Assembly: GCF_947378715.1 (NCBI RefSeq)
Contig: NZ_CANCLE010000143.1
Span: 1 to 10,362, forward strand
Reading direction: 5' to 3'
DNA: 10,362 bases
Source of the DNA: Phenylobacterium aquaticum
Lineage (GTDB): Bacteria > Pseudomonadota > Alphaproteobacteria > Caulobacterales > Caulobacteraceae
The position numbers and the translations under genes were made by a program. The notes beneath the pieces were generated by a model, which had not been told where the DNA came from, did not search any database, and saw only the letters and a list, made by a program, of their open reading frames with translations. Shown here one piece after another: positions 1 to 6,155 of the stretch; position 1 is the first letter of the stretch, and every line of letters begins with the position of its first letter.

Positions 1-1299
1 GCTCTGTTCGGCGAGGCCCTGGCCGCGCCGTTCCTGGCCGGTCTGCCGGTGGTCGCCGCCGCCAATGCGAGACCCGGAGATGTGGCTTTCGCTGATCTGC
101 TGAGGTCTGCCCCCGTCGCCGCCAGCGCCGACCCGGACGACACCGCCAAATATCTGCTGACCTCCGGCTCCACCGGCCGGCCCAAGGCGGTGATCTGCCG
201 CCACCGCAACATCGCCACCAACGCCGCCCAGGTCGCCGCCTGTTTCGACGACCCGGACCCGCCGGTGATCGTCAACGCCGCGCCCTGGAGCCACAGCCTG
301 GGGGCCAATGCGATCCTGCACATGGCCGCCCATCGCGGCGGCACGGTCTATATCGACGCCGGCCAGCCGGTGGCCGGGCGCTTCGCCGAGACCGTGCGCA
401 ATCTGAAGGAGATCTCGCCGACCTATCACAACATGGTCCCGGCCGGCTGGATGCTGTTCGCCGGAGAGCTGGAGCGCGACGAGGATCTGGCGCGGAAGTT
501 CTTCGCTCGCGTCCGAGTCATGCAGTACGGCGGCGCCAATCTGGGCCAGGACATCTGCGACCGCATCCAGGCCGTGGCCCTGCGCACCGTCGGCGAAAAG
601 ATCAGCTTCGCCAGCGGCTATGGCGCCACCGAGACCGGGCCGACGGCGGCCAATGTCCACTGGACCAACGACCGCATGGGCCTGATGGGCCTGCCTCTGC
701 CGGGCACGGCGGTGAAGCTGGCGCCGGCCGGCGACAAGCTGGAGTTCCGGGTCAAGGGCCCGCAGGTCACGTCCGGCTATCTGGGCCTGCCCCAGGTCTC
801 GGCCGACAGCTTTGACGAGGACGGCTTCTACAAGCTGGGCGACGCCGCCCGCTTCATAGATGCGGCGGACCCGGCCCAGGGCCTGGCCTTCGACGGCCGG
901 CTGTCGGAGAACTTCAAGCTGGCCAGCGGCACCTTCGTCAGCGTCGGCGAGCTGCGCATCCAGGCGGTCGGGGCGGTGGGCGATGCGGTCACCGACGCGG
1001 TGGTCTGCGGCGAGGGCCGCGAGACGCTGGGCCTCCTGTTCTATCCCAAGCCCGGCCATGGGGCGGACGAGATCGCGGCGGCCGTGCGGACGGGGATCGA
1101 GAGGCTGAACGCCAAGGCCAAGGGGTCTGGCGGCCGGGTCGCCCGGGCCCTGGTGCTCGCCACCCCGCCGGACGCCAATGCGGGCGAGATCACCGACAAG
1201 GGCTATATCGCCCAGGCGCTGGCCCGGTCCCTGCGCGCCGCCGACGTGGAACGGCTGTTCGCCACCCCGCCCGACCCCGACGTCATCGCCCTGTCCTAA
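1..1299 (+). CDS. Feruloyl-CoA-synthase-like AMP-dependent acyl-CoA ligase (5' end outside window)
   Basis: Adenylate-forming enzyme that would activate a carboxylic acid, probably an aromatic or hydroxycinnamate-type acid, to its acyl-CoA through an acyl-AMP intermediate in the cytoplasm. The frame is open from base 1, so the 432 codons seen are a C-terminal part; feruloyl-CoA synthases are usually about 600 residues, so roughly 160-190 are missing. A GTG at 49 is not a convincing start because homologous sequence appears to continue upstream of it. Visible motifs are the P-loop YLLTSGSTGRPKAV (about 151-192), the adenine-binding GYGATETGP (616-642), the ribose-binding Asp of LGD (841-843), the hinge region DGRLSENFKLASG (892-930), and the C-terminal ITDKGYI with the catalytic Lys at 1198-1200. 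The last two sequences are typical of the feruloyl-CoA synthase branch, not of fatty-acid FadD. The gene lies 106 bp upstream of a second ligase on the same strand. Family call is firm; the ferulate substrate is inference, since no hydroxycinnamoyl-CoA hydratase-lyase or vanillin dehydrogenase is visible nearby. Confidence 0.85.
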   Translation, partial: ALFGEALAAPFLAGLPVVAAANARPGDVAFADLLRSAPVAASADPDDTAKYLLTSGSTGRPKAVICRHRNIATNAAQVAACFDDPDPPVIVNAAPWSHSLGANAILHMAAHRGGTVYIDAGQPVAGRFAETVRNLKEISPTYHNMVPAGWMLFAGELERDEDLARKFFARVRVMQYGGANLGQDICDRIQAVALRTVGEKISFASGYGATETGPTAANVHWTNDRMGLMGLPLPGTAVKLAPAGDKLEFRVKGPQVTSGYLGLPQVSADSFDEDGFYKLGDAARFIDAADPAQGLAFDGRLSENFKLASGTFVSVGELRIQAVGAVGDAVTDAVVCGEGRETLGLLFYPKPGHGADEIAAAVRTGIERLNAKAKGSGGRVARALVLATPPDANAGEITDKGYIAQALARSLRAADVERLFATPPDPDVIALS

Positions 1300-1336
1300 G
1301 CCGCAGCCGTCTCGGCCAGCCTACGCTACGTCAGGC

Positions 1337-1364
1337 TTGCCGCACGGCCCGCGCGCGCTAGCGT
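1337..1364 (+). promoter_or_regulatory. Weak candidate promoter for the second ligase
   Basis: The 106-bp gap between the two ligases contains TTGCCGC (1337-1343), a 13-base spacer and GCTAGCGT (1357-1364). This partly matches the Caulobacter housekeeping pattern TTGACGS-N10-14-GCTANAWC: the -35 differs at one base, but only the first half of the -10 matches. It would start transcription near 1370, before the ribosome binding site GGGAGGA at 1391-1397. The match is imperfect and the ligase could equally be read through from upstream. Confidence 0.25.
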
Positions 1365-1405
1365 GTCTCCAGGCCGGCCGATGAGCTGGCGGGAGGAACA
1401 TCGGC

Positions 1406-2944
1406 ATGGGCGAGATCATCAGCGGCGAGCGCAGTCTGTCCTCTGAGGCGCTGGGCGCGCGGGCGTCCCGCGCCGCGACCGGGCTCGCCTCGCTGGGGGT
1501 CAAGGCCGGCGACCTGATCGCCATCTATCTGCGCAACGACCTGCCGTTCATTGAGGCCACCTTCGCGGCCGGGCTGCTGGGCGCCTATCCCACCCCGGTG
1601 AACTGGCACTATGCCGAGGCCGAGGCCCGCTATCTGTTCGAGAATTCCGGGGCGCGGGCGATCATCATCCATGCCGATCTGATCGAGGGCGTCCGCGCGG
1701 CCCTGCCGCCTGGCGTGCCGGTGCTGGTGGTCGCCACCCCGCCGGAGATCGCCCAGGCCTATGGCATAGACCCCGCGCCGGTTCCGGCCGGCATGATCGA
1801 CTGGGCGACCTGGCTCGAGGGTTTCGCGCCCTATGACCAGCCGGTCGCCGACGGGCCCGGCACCATCATCTACACCTCCGGCACCACGGGCCATCCGAAG
1901 GGCGTGCGACGGCGCCAGCCCAGCCCGGAGCAGGCCGCCGTCTCGGCCCGGGCGCTGGCCCAGGCGTTTGGCTTCGCCGATTGGCTGGATCGCCCGGGCG
2001 AGATCGTCACGGTGATCACCGGCCCGATGTATCATTCGGCCCCCAACGCCTATGGCGCCTTCTCGGCCCGGCTGGGCGCCAAGGTGATCCTGGAGGCGCG
2101 CTTCGATCCGGAGGAGCTGCTGGCCCTGATCGAGCGCTACCGCGTCGCCCACATCCACATGGTCCCGATCATGTTCAACCGGCTGCTGCGGCTGCCGGAC
2201 GCGGTGAAGGCGAAATACGATCTCTCCAGCCTGAAGTTCGTGGTCCACGCCGCCGCCCCATGCCCGGCGCCGATCAAGCGGGCGATGATCGAGTGGTGGG
2301 GGCCGGTGATCAATGAGTACTACGGCTCCACCGAGACCGGCGCCGTGGTGTTCTGCAACTCCGAACAGTGGCTGGCCCATCCGGGCACGGTGGGGACGGC
2401 CATGCCCGGCGCCGACGTGCGGGTGATCGACGCCGAGGGAAACAGTCTGCCGGCCGGCGAGATCGGCGAGGTGGTGGCCAAGACCGCCGGCATCGCCGAC
2501 TTCACCTATCATGGCGACGACGCCAAGCGCGCCGCCTCCGAGAAGGCCGGTCTGATCGCGCCCGGCGACATCGGCTATCTCGACGCCGACGGGTTCCTCT
2601 ATCTGTGCGACCGGGCCAAGGACATGATCATCTCCGGCGGGGCCAATATCTATCCCGCCGAGATCGAGGCCGAGCTGCACAAGATGCCGGGCGTCGCCGA
2701 CTGCGGCGTGTTCGGCATTCCCGACGAGGAGTTCGGCGAGGCGGTCTGCGCCGTGGTCCAGCCCATGCCGGGGGCGACGCTCACCGAGGCGGAGGTCCGG
2801 GCCTATCTGCGCGGGCAGATGGCCGGCTACAAGGTGCCCAAGCGGGTCGACTTCCACGCCGAACTGCCGCGCGAGGATTCCGGCAAGATCTTCAAACGCA
2901 AGCTGCGCGAACCGTTCTGGGAAGGCCTCGACCGGCGCATCTGA
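1406..2944 (+). CDS. Acyl-CoA ligase (AMP-binding family; bile-acid/short-chain FadD-like)
   Basis: Complete 512-residue member of the ANL superfamily, converting a free carboxylic acid, ATP and CoA to acyl-CoA. The order of motifs is intact: P-loop YTSGTTGHPKG (residues 156-166), YYGSTETG (305-312), ribose-binding D388 in GDIGYLDADG, R403 in the hinge CDRAKDMIISGG, and the catalytic K494 in SGKIFKRKLR. The start is the ATG at 1406, 8 bases after GGGAGGA (1391-1397). The N-terminus is short, beginning directly with the ISGERSLSSEAL stretch, as in the ligase group annotated as bile-acid-CoA ligase or generic acyl-CoA synthetase in actinobacteria and alphaproteobacteria. It differs clearly from the upstream feruloyl-CoA-synthase-like protein, so the locus carries two separate activating enzymes, not a duplication. 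A ThDP enzyme begins 77 bp downstream. Substrate is unknown; long-chain fatty acid is less likely than a ring-containing or branched acid, but that is inference. Confidence 0.88.
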   Translation: MGEIISGERSLSSEALGARASRAATGLASLGVKAGDLIAIYLRNDLPFIEATFAAGLLGAYPTPVNWHYAEAEARYLFENSGARAIIIHADLIEGVRAALPPGVPVLVVATPPEIAQAYGIDPAPVPAGMIDWATWLEGFAPYDQPVADGPGTIIYTSGTTGHPKGVRRRQPSPEQAAVSARALAQAFGFADWLDRPGEIVTVITGPMYHSAPNAYGAFSARLGAKVILEARFDPEELLALIERYRVAHIHMVPIMFNRLLRLPDAVKAKYDLSSLKFVVHAAAPCPAPIKRAMIEWWGPVINEYYGSTETGAVVFCNSEQWLAHPGTVGTAMPGADVRVIDAEGNSLPAGEIGEVVAKTAGIADFTYHGDDAKRAASEKAGLIAPGDIGYLDADGFLYLCDRAKDMIISGGANIYPAEIEAELHKMPGVADCGVFGIPDEEFGEAVCAVVQPMPGATLTEAEVRAYLRGQMAGYKVPKRVDFHAELPREDSGKIFKRKLREPFWEGLDRRI

Positions 2945-3010
2945 GCCTCCATCCTGGTTGCGCCCCGCCGGCCCCTGCCGCAAGGAGACGTGACACGACC
3001 AACGAGTCCC

Positions 3011-3016
3011 GGGAGG
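3011..3016 (+). promoter_or_regulatory. Ribosome binding site that sets the ThDP enzyme start
   Basis: GGGAGG followed by 5 bases and the ATG at 3022. The reading frame is open far upstream (into the preceding ligase), so this site decides the start. The same GGGAGG/CGGAGG-N5-ATG arrangement recurs at 6145-6150 and 7245-7250. Confidence 0.75.
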
Positions 3017-3021
3017 ACCCC

Positions 3022-4563
3022 ATGAACGGCGCCGACGCCCTGATCGAAACCCTGGTGGCCAATGGGGTCACCGCCTGTTTCGCCAATCCCGGCACCAGCG
3101 AGATGCAGTTCGTCTCGGCCCTGGACCGCCAGCCGAAGATGCGTCCGGTGCTCTGCCTGTTCGAGGGGGTCGCGACCGGGGCGGCGGATGGCTATGGCCG
3201 CATGGCCGACGTCCCGGCCTGCACCCTGCTGCACCTGGGTCCTGGCTACGGCAACGGCCTGGCCAATCTGCACAATGCGCGGCGCGCCTTTACGCCGCTG
3301 GTCAATGTGGTCGGCGACCACGCCACCTATCACCGCCAGTACGACGCCCCGCTCAACTCTGACATCCCGACCATCGTCGGCCCCAATTCGCTGTGGGTGA
3401 AGTCGGCCGACCGCGCGCAGGACGTCGCCGCCATCGCCGCCGAGGCGATCACCGCCAGCTATGGCCCGCCCGGCGGCCCGGTCAGCCTGATCCTGCCGGC
3501 CGACGCCGCCTGGACCGAGACCAAGGTCGAGACCGTCGCCGCCCGTCGCCCGGCCCGTGAAGCCCCCGTCAACGAGACGGTCGAGGCCGTCGCCAAGGCG
3601 ATCCGGGCGGCGAAGAAGCCGGTGCTGCTGCTGGGCGGCCAGGCCTGCCTCGCGCCGTCGATCGCGCTCGCCTCGCGCCTCCAGTCGGCCGGGGTGCGGG
3701 TCCTGGTCGACACCTTCGTCGCCCGCCAACCGCGCGGCGCGGGCGTCTTCGCCCCGGCCCGCATGCAGTATTTCGGCGAGGCGGCGCTGGCCGATCTCGA
3801 GGGCGTAGACCTGATGGTCTATGTGGGCACCGCCATGCCGGTGGCCTTCTTCGCCTATCCGGACCGGCCCTCGGTCCTGGTTCCCGAAGGCTGCGAGACC
3901 CTGACCCTGGCCGATCGCAAGACTGACAGCGTGGCGGCCCTCGCGGCGCTGGCGGACGCGCTCGGCGCGCCCGCAGCCGGTCCGGTCCAGCCCCTGAAGC
4001 GTCCGGATGCGGCCCCGACCGGCGGCCTGAGCCCCCAGGCCTGCGGCCTGTCCATCGCCCGCCACCTGCCCGAGGGCGCGATCATCTGCGATGACGCCGT
4101 GACCTCCGGCGGCGGGGTCGCCGTGCCTTGCATGACGACAGTCCCGCACGAGGTGCTGGCCCTGACCGGCGGGGCCATCGGCATCGGCCTGCCGCTGGCC
4201 ATCGGGGCGGCGGTGGCCAAGCCCGACCGCAAGGTGGTGGCGCTCTCCGGCGACGGCTCGGCCATGTACACGATCCAGAGTCTCTGGACGATGGCGCGGG
4301 AGAACCTCGACGTCACCGTCGTGGTCTTCGCCAACCACAGCTATCGCATCCTCAATATCGAGATGGGCCGCACCGGCGCCGGCAATGCCGGACCCTCGGC
4401 CAGCAAGCTGCTGGATCTCGGCGATCCGCGCATCGACTGGGTGTCGATGGCCAAGGCCATGGGTGTCTCGGCCGTGCGCTGCGAGACCGCCGAACAGTTC
4501 GAGGCCGCCTTCGCCGACGCGATGACTCAGCCCGGCCCGAAGTTCATCGAAGCCGCGATCTGA
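3022..4563 (+). CDS. Thiamine-diphosphate-dependent enzyme, benzoylformate decarboxylase/acetolactate-synthase-like
   Basis: A 513-residue ThDP enzyme of the pyruvate oxidase/decarboxylase superfamily, expected to make or break a C-C bond next to a carbonyl of a 2-keto acid or 2-hydroxyacyl substrate. Three domains are recognisable: N-terminal Pyr domain (about 1-165), central domain (about 180-320) and C-terminal PP domain (about 345-513). E48 in CLFEGVATGAADGYGR fits the conserved glutamate that activates ThDP. The metal/diphosphate motif is GDGS (410-413) with D411 and N438 (NHSY), 27 residues apart. H71 in LLHLGPGYGNG falls where benzoylformate decarboxylase has His70, and T25 in NPGTSE where that enzyme has Ser26. 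Database pipelines would probably call this an acetolactate synthase large subunit, but true biosynthetic enzymes are longer (about 560-600) and usually sit beside ilvH; here the neighbours are two CoA ligases and no small-subunit gene is present. A catabolic 2-keto-acid decarboxylase or lyase is therefore more likely. Substrate unknown. Confidence 0.85.
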   Translation: MNGADALIETLVANGVTACFANPGTSEMQFVSALDRQPKMRPVLCLFEGVATGAADGYGRMADVPACTLLHLGPGYGNGLANLHNARRAFTPLVNVVGDHATYHRQYDAPLNSDIPTIVGPNSLWVKSADRAQDVAAIAAEAITASYGPPGGPVSLILPADAAWTETKVETVAARRPAREAPVNETVEAVAKAIRAAKKPVLLLGGQACLAPSIALASRLQSAGVRVLVDTFVARQPRGAGVFAPARMQYFGEAALADLEGVDLMVYVGTAMPVAFFAYPDRPSVLVPEGCETLTLADRKTDSVAALAALADALGAPAAGPVQPLKRPDAAPTGGLSPQACGLSIARHLPEGAIICDDAVTSGGGVAVPCMTTVPHEVLALTGGAIGIGLPLAIGAAVAKPDRKVVALSGDGSAMYTIQSLWTMARENLDVTVVVFANHSYRILNIEMGRTGAGNAGPSASKLLDLGDPRIDWVSMAKAMGVSAVRCETAEQFEAAFADAMTQPGPKFIEAAI

Positions 4564-4596
4564 GGCGCCTGCCCCGCCTTCGGGGGAGGATAAAAA

Positions 4597-4624
4597 AAGG
4601 CCCGCGGATCGCTCCGCGGGCCTT
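4597..4624. terminator. Bidirectional rho-independent terminator
   Basis: A perfect stem GGCCCGCGGA (4599-4608), loop TCGC and TCCGCGGGCC (4613-4622), extended by AA/TT to 12 pairs. On the forward strand it is followed by TTCTTCATTT, and on the reverse strand by a run of seven T (complement of A at 4592-4598). It sits 33 bp past the stop of the ThDP gene and 23 bp past the stop of the converging cysteine-repeat gene, so it can end both transcripts; the U-tract is better for the reverse gene. A small CCCCG-CCTT-CGGGG hairpin (4572-4585) lies just before it. Confidence 0.92.
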
Positions 4625-4647
4625 CTTCATTTCAGGTCCGTCTGGGA

Positions 4648-5970
4648 TCAGACGTTGCCGGGCAGCTTGCAGTCCTTGGTGAAGGCGCAGCCCACCACGC
4701 CCACCGCGTTGAGCGGGTCGGCGGTGTATTCCAGCACATAGCCCTTCAGGCCGTCGGCGCAGGCGGTTTCCACATAGGTGGTGCCCTTGGCCGTCTTGCC
4801 GATCACGCGGGTCGCGGAGACCGTGCAGTCGGGCTTGCCGAGCTTCTTCAGGTCCGCCGTGAACACGCCGATCGCGTCGGCGGGCTTGGTGAAGCTGCAG
4901 CGATAACCCGCGATCGGGGCGCGGCCGCAGTCATAGACCACCGGCTTGTCGGCCGGGCCGCCGAACACACCGACGCCGCCGTCGGGACGGTTCGTGCAGG
5001 CCATCTCGACCACGTCCTTGCCGGGCGGGCCGGGGAACGGGGCGTACTTGGAGACCTGGCAGTCGAAGCCGGCGCTCTTGGCGAGCTTGGTGTAGAGGCC
5101 GGCCTGGGCGGTCTCGGCTTCACGGGCGTCGGTCAGGGTGCAGCCGCCGAGGATGCCGGAGGCCTTCTCGCAAGGATAGGTCTGGACCAGCTGGGCCTTC
5201 TCGACCTTGTAGATGTAGCCCTTGCCGTCGGCGCACGCCGATTCATAGAAGCTCGAACCCGCCTGCGACATGCCGATGAAGCGACGATCCTTGACCACGC
5301 AGCCGTTGTTGGCGGCCGTGACATAGGTGTCGACCACGGCCAGGCGCGAGGCCTTGTCCTTCAGGACGCACTTGATGTTGCCATCGGAGCCGTCGAACAG
5401 CAGGCAGTCGGAGGCCACCACATTGCCGGTCACCACGGCGGGCGAGGCGGCCTGCAGCACATAGCCGGAGCCGCCAGAACAGGCGACTTCCAGGAAGGTG
5501 TTGCTGGGGCTTTGGCCGATGCCGCGGGCGGCCTCGGGGGTGCATTGCACCCCGGCCTTTGCCAGCAGGGGCGCGAGATCCGCCTTCGGATCGGCGTTGC
5601 CCGGCAGGACGCAGGGCAGGGCCGAGGGCTTGCCGTCCGGCTGAGGCGTGTCGGCCTCGATGCAGGTGAAGGCGGTCGGCTTGGCGCCCGCGGCCGAGGA
5701 CAGCACGAAGCCCAGGCCCTGGTCGCAGTCGACTTCATAATAGCTGGTGGCGATCTTGGTCTTGGCGTCTGTCGCCTTGCCGACGAAGCGCGCGTCGGTG
5801 ACCTGGCAGGTGATGCCGGCCGCCTGAGCGACTGCGGGGGCTTCAGCCATGCCCTGCTTGCGGGCGGCCTCGCTCACGGCCGGAGCCGCTTTGGGGGCGG
5901 ACATCACGACCGCCGGGACTAGAGCCGCGACGAGCAGGGCTGCCGCGAGCCCGATTCCGATGGGCCTCAT
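4648..5970 (-). CDS. Exported protein of five four-cysteine repeats, function unknown
   Basis: 440-residue protein that I do not recognise. The N-terminus MRPIGIGLAAALLVAALVPAVVMSAP is a Sec signal peptide or signal anchor (positive residue, hydrophobic stretch 4-22, small residues at 24-25); there is no lipobox Cys. After an Ala-rich linker the rest is five tandem repeats of about 80 residues, each with exactly four cysteines, 20 in all, and no other cysteine. First cysteines are at 55, 143, 224, 304 and 382. The pattern is C-x-V-x3-R-x-[IV]-G, then Y-x-E-x2-C, a Gly-rich GYV turn, C, C, and a short helix of the LAKAG type leading into the next repeat. The even number and export signal suggest disulfide-bonded modules in the periplasm or outside the cell. 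The start is the ATG complement at 5968-5970, preceded by AGGAGA with 10-base spacing; a longer frame from 6021 would run through the candidate promoter and hide the signal peptide. It lies alone, opposite in strand to the catabolic genes, with its own terminator. No catalytic motif or other domain is visible. Confidence 0.85.
   Translation of the reverse strand: MRPIGIGLAAALLVAALVPAVVMSAPKAAPAVSEAARKQGMAEAPAVAQAAGITCQVTDARFVGKATDAKTKIATSYYEVDCDQGLGFVLSSAAGAKPTAFTCIEADTPQPDGKPSALPCVLPGNADPKADLAPLLAKAGVQCTPEAARGIGQSPSNTFLEVACSGGSGYVLQAASPAVVTGNVVASDCLLFDGSDGNIKCVLKDKASRLAVVDTYVTAANNGCVVKDRRFIGMSQAGSSFYESACADGKGYIYKVEKAQLVQTYPCEKASGILGGCTLTDAREAETAQAGLYTKLAKSAGFDCQVSKYAPFPGPPGKDVVEMACTNRPDGGVGVFGGPADKPVVYDCGRAPIAGYRCSFTKPADAIGVFTADLKKLGKPDCTVSATRVIGKTAKGTTYVETACADGLKGYVLEYTADPLNAVGVVGCAFTKDCKLPGNV
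4651..5814 (-). repeat. Five tandem protein-coding repeats (about 78-88 codons each)
   Basis: Repeat 1 is residues 53-140 (5814-5551), repeat 2 is 141-221 (5550-5308), repeat 3 is 222-301 (5307-5068), repeat 4 is 302-379 (5067-4834) and repeat 5 is 380-440 (4833-4651, ending at the fourth cysteine without the linking helix). Cysteine 1 to 2 is 27, 21, 22, 21, 22 residues; 2 to 3 is 21, 25, 21, 23, 24; 3 to 4 is 17, 12, 10, 10, 6; 4 to the next repeat's first is 23, 23, 27, 24. The repeats are conserved in pattern but diverged in sequence, so this is an old duplication, not a DNA-level tandem repeat. Repeat 4 is the most degenerate, having lost the R-x-[IV]-G motif. Confidence 0.8.
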
Positions 5971-5980
5971 GGTGGAAAAC

Positions 5981-5986
5981 TCTCCT
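5981..5986 (-). promoter_or_regulatory. Ribosome binding site that sets the cysteine-repeat protein start
   Basis: AGGAGA on the reverse strand, 10 bases before the ATG at 5970. It supports the start that begins with the signal peptide, 17 codons inside the longest open frame. Confidence 0.7.
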
Positions 5987-6005
5987 GGGTGGTTCCTTCG
6001 CGCGG

Positions 6006-6035
6006 ACATAAGCGCGTGCATGCCCTATGGGTCAA
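6006..6035 (-). promoter_or_regulatory. Candidate promoter of the cysteine-repeat gene
   Basis: On the reverse strand TTGACC (6035-6030) is followed by an 18-base spacer and TTATGT (6011-6006), within CTTATGTC. The -35 is one base off TTGACA and also fits the Caulobacter TTGACG form; the -10 is poor. Transcription would begin near 5999, giving a leader of about 30 bases before the start codon. Confidence 0.4.
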
Positions 6036-6044
6036 GTTCGCCGT

Positions 6045-6059
6045 GAACAGGGGCTGAAC
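6045..6059. promoter_or_regulatory. Candidate LexA (SOS) box, GAAC-N7-GAAC
   Basis: The sequence GAACAGGGGCTGAAC reads GTTC-N7-GTTC on the other strand, the direct-repeat form known for LexA sites in alphaproteobacteria such as Caulobacter and Rhodobacter. It lies 9 bp upstream of the candidate -35 of the reverse gene, about 75-89 bp before that gene's start codon and 96-110 bp before the start of the forward MBL gene. Only the eight fixed bases are matched, so a chance hit is possible, but the site falls in one of the few intergenic stretches. Confidence 0.45.
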
Positions 6060-6106
6060 TAGGGCGAGACCCAAGCAAGGGGGGTTCGATCCCGCCGCCT
6101 TCGCGG

Positions 6107-6142
6107 CGAACATGGTTCGGTTTCCGAATGCGGTTTCGGAAA
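6107..6142. promoter_or_regulatory. Nested palindromes upstream of the MBL-crotonase-SDR operon (candidate operator or leader structure)
   Basis: Three overlapping dyads follow each other: CGAAC-ATG-GTTCG (6107-6119), TTCGG-TTT-CCGAA (6116-6128) and TTTCCGAA-N6-TTCGGAAA (6121-6142). The last is a perfect 8+8 palindrome ending 2 bases before the ribosome binding site GGGAGG (6145-6150). A CGCCGC-CTTC-GCGGCG hairpin (6093-6108) lies just upstream. Because the arms overlap, only some can form at once in RNA; alternatively the 22-bp palindrome may bind a dimeric repressor such as a TetR-family protein. No clear forward -35/-10 pair was found, so which mechanism applies is open. Confidence 0.5.
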
Positions 6143-6155
6143 ATGGGAGGACTTC

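Noticed and set aside
49..51. GTG as a true start of the first ligase
   Set aside because: The frame is open to base 1, the GTG lies within an Ala/Val-rich stretch that fits the interior of the ligase, and about 160-190 family residues would be missing.
1358..2983. Very long open frame on the reverse strand across the second ligase (and similar ones at 2827-4338, 6273-7244 and 7621-9063)
   Set aside because: Long antisense frames are common in GC-rich genomes because stop codons are rare. Their translations are Gly/Arg/Asp/His-rich with no domain, while the forward frames have full motif sets.
2982..3025. Possible leader peptide: AAGGAG, GTG at 2990 and 11 codons ending in TGA that overlaps the ATG of the ThDP gene
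   Set aside because: The Shine-Dalgarno-to-GTG spacing is only 2 bases, too short for efficient initiation, and the peptide has no codon bias suggesting attenuation. The downstream gene has its own well-spaced GGGAGG.
5971..6021. Longer N-terminus of the cysteine-repeat protein starting at 6021
   Set aside because: It would put 17 polar residues before the signal peptide, run through the candidate -10 and lacks a ribosome binding site, whereas ATG at 5970 has AGGAGA at a good distance.
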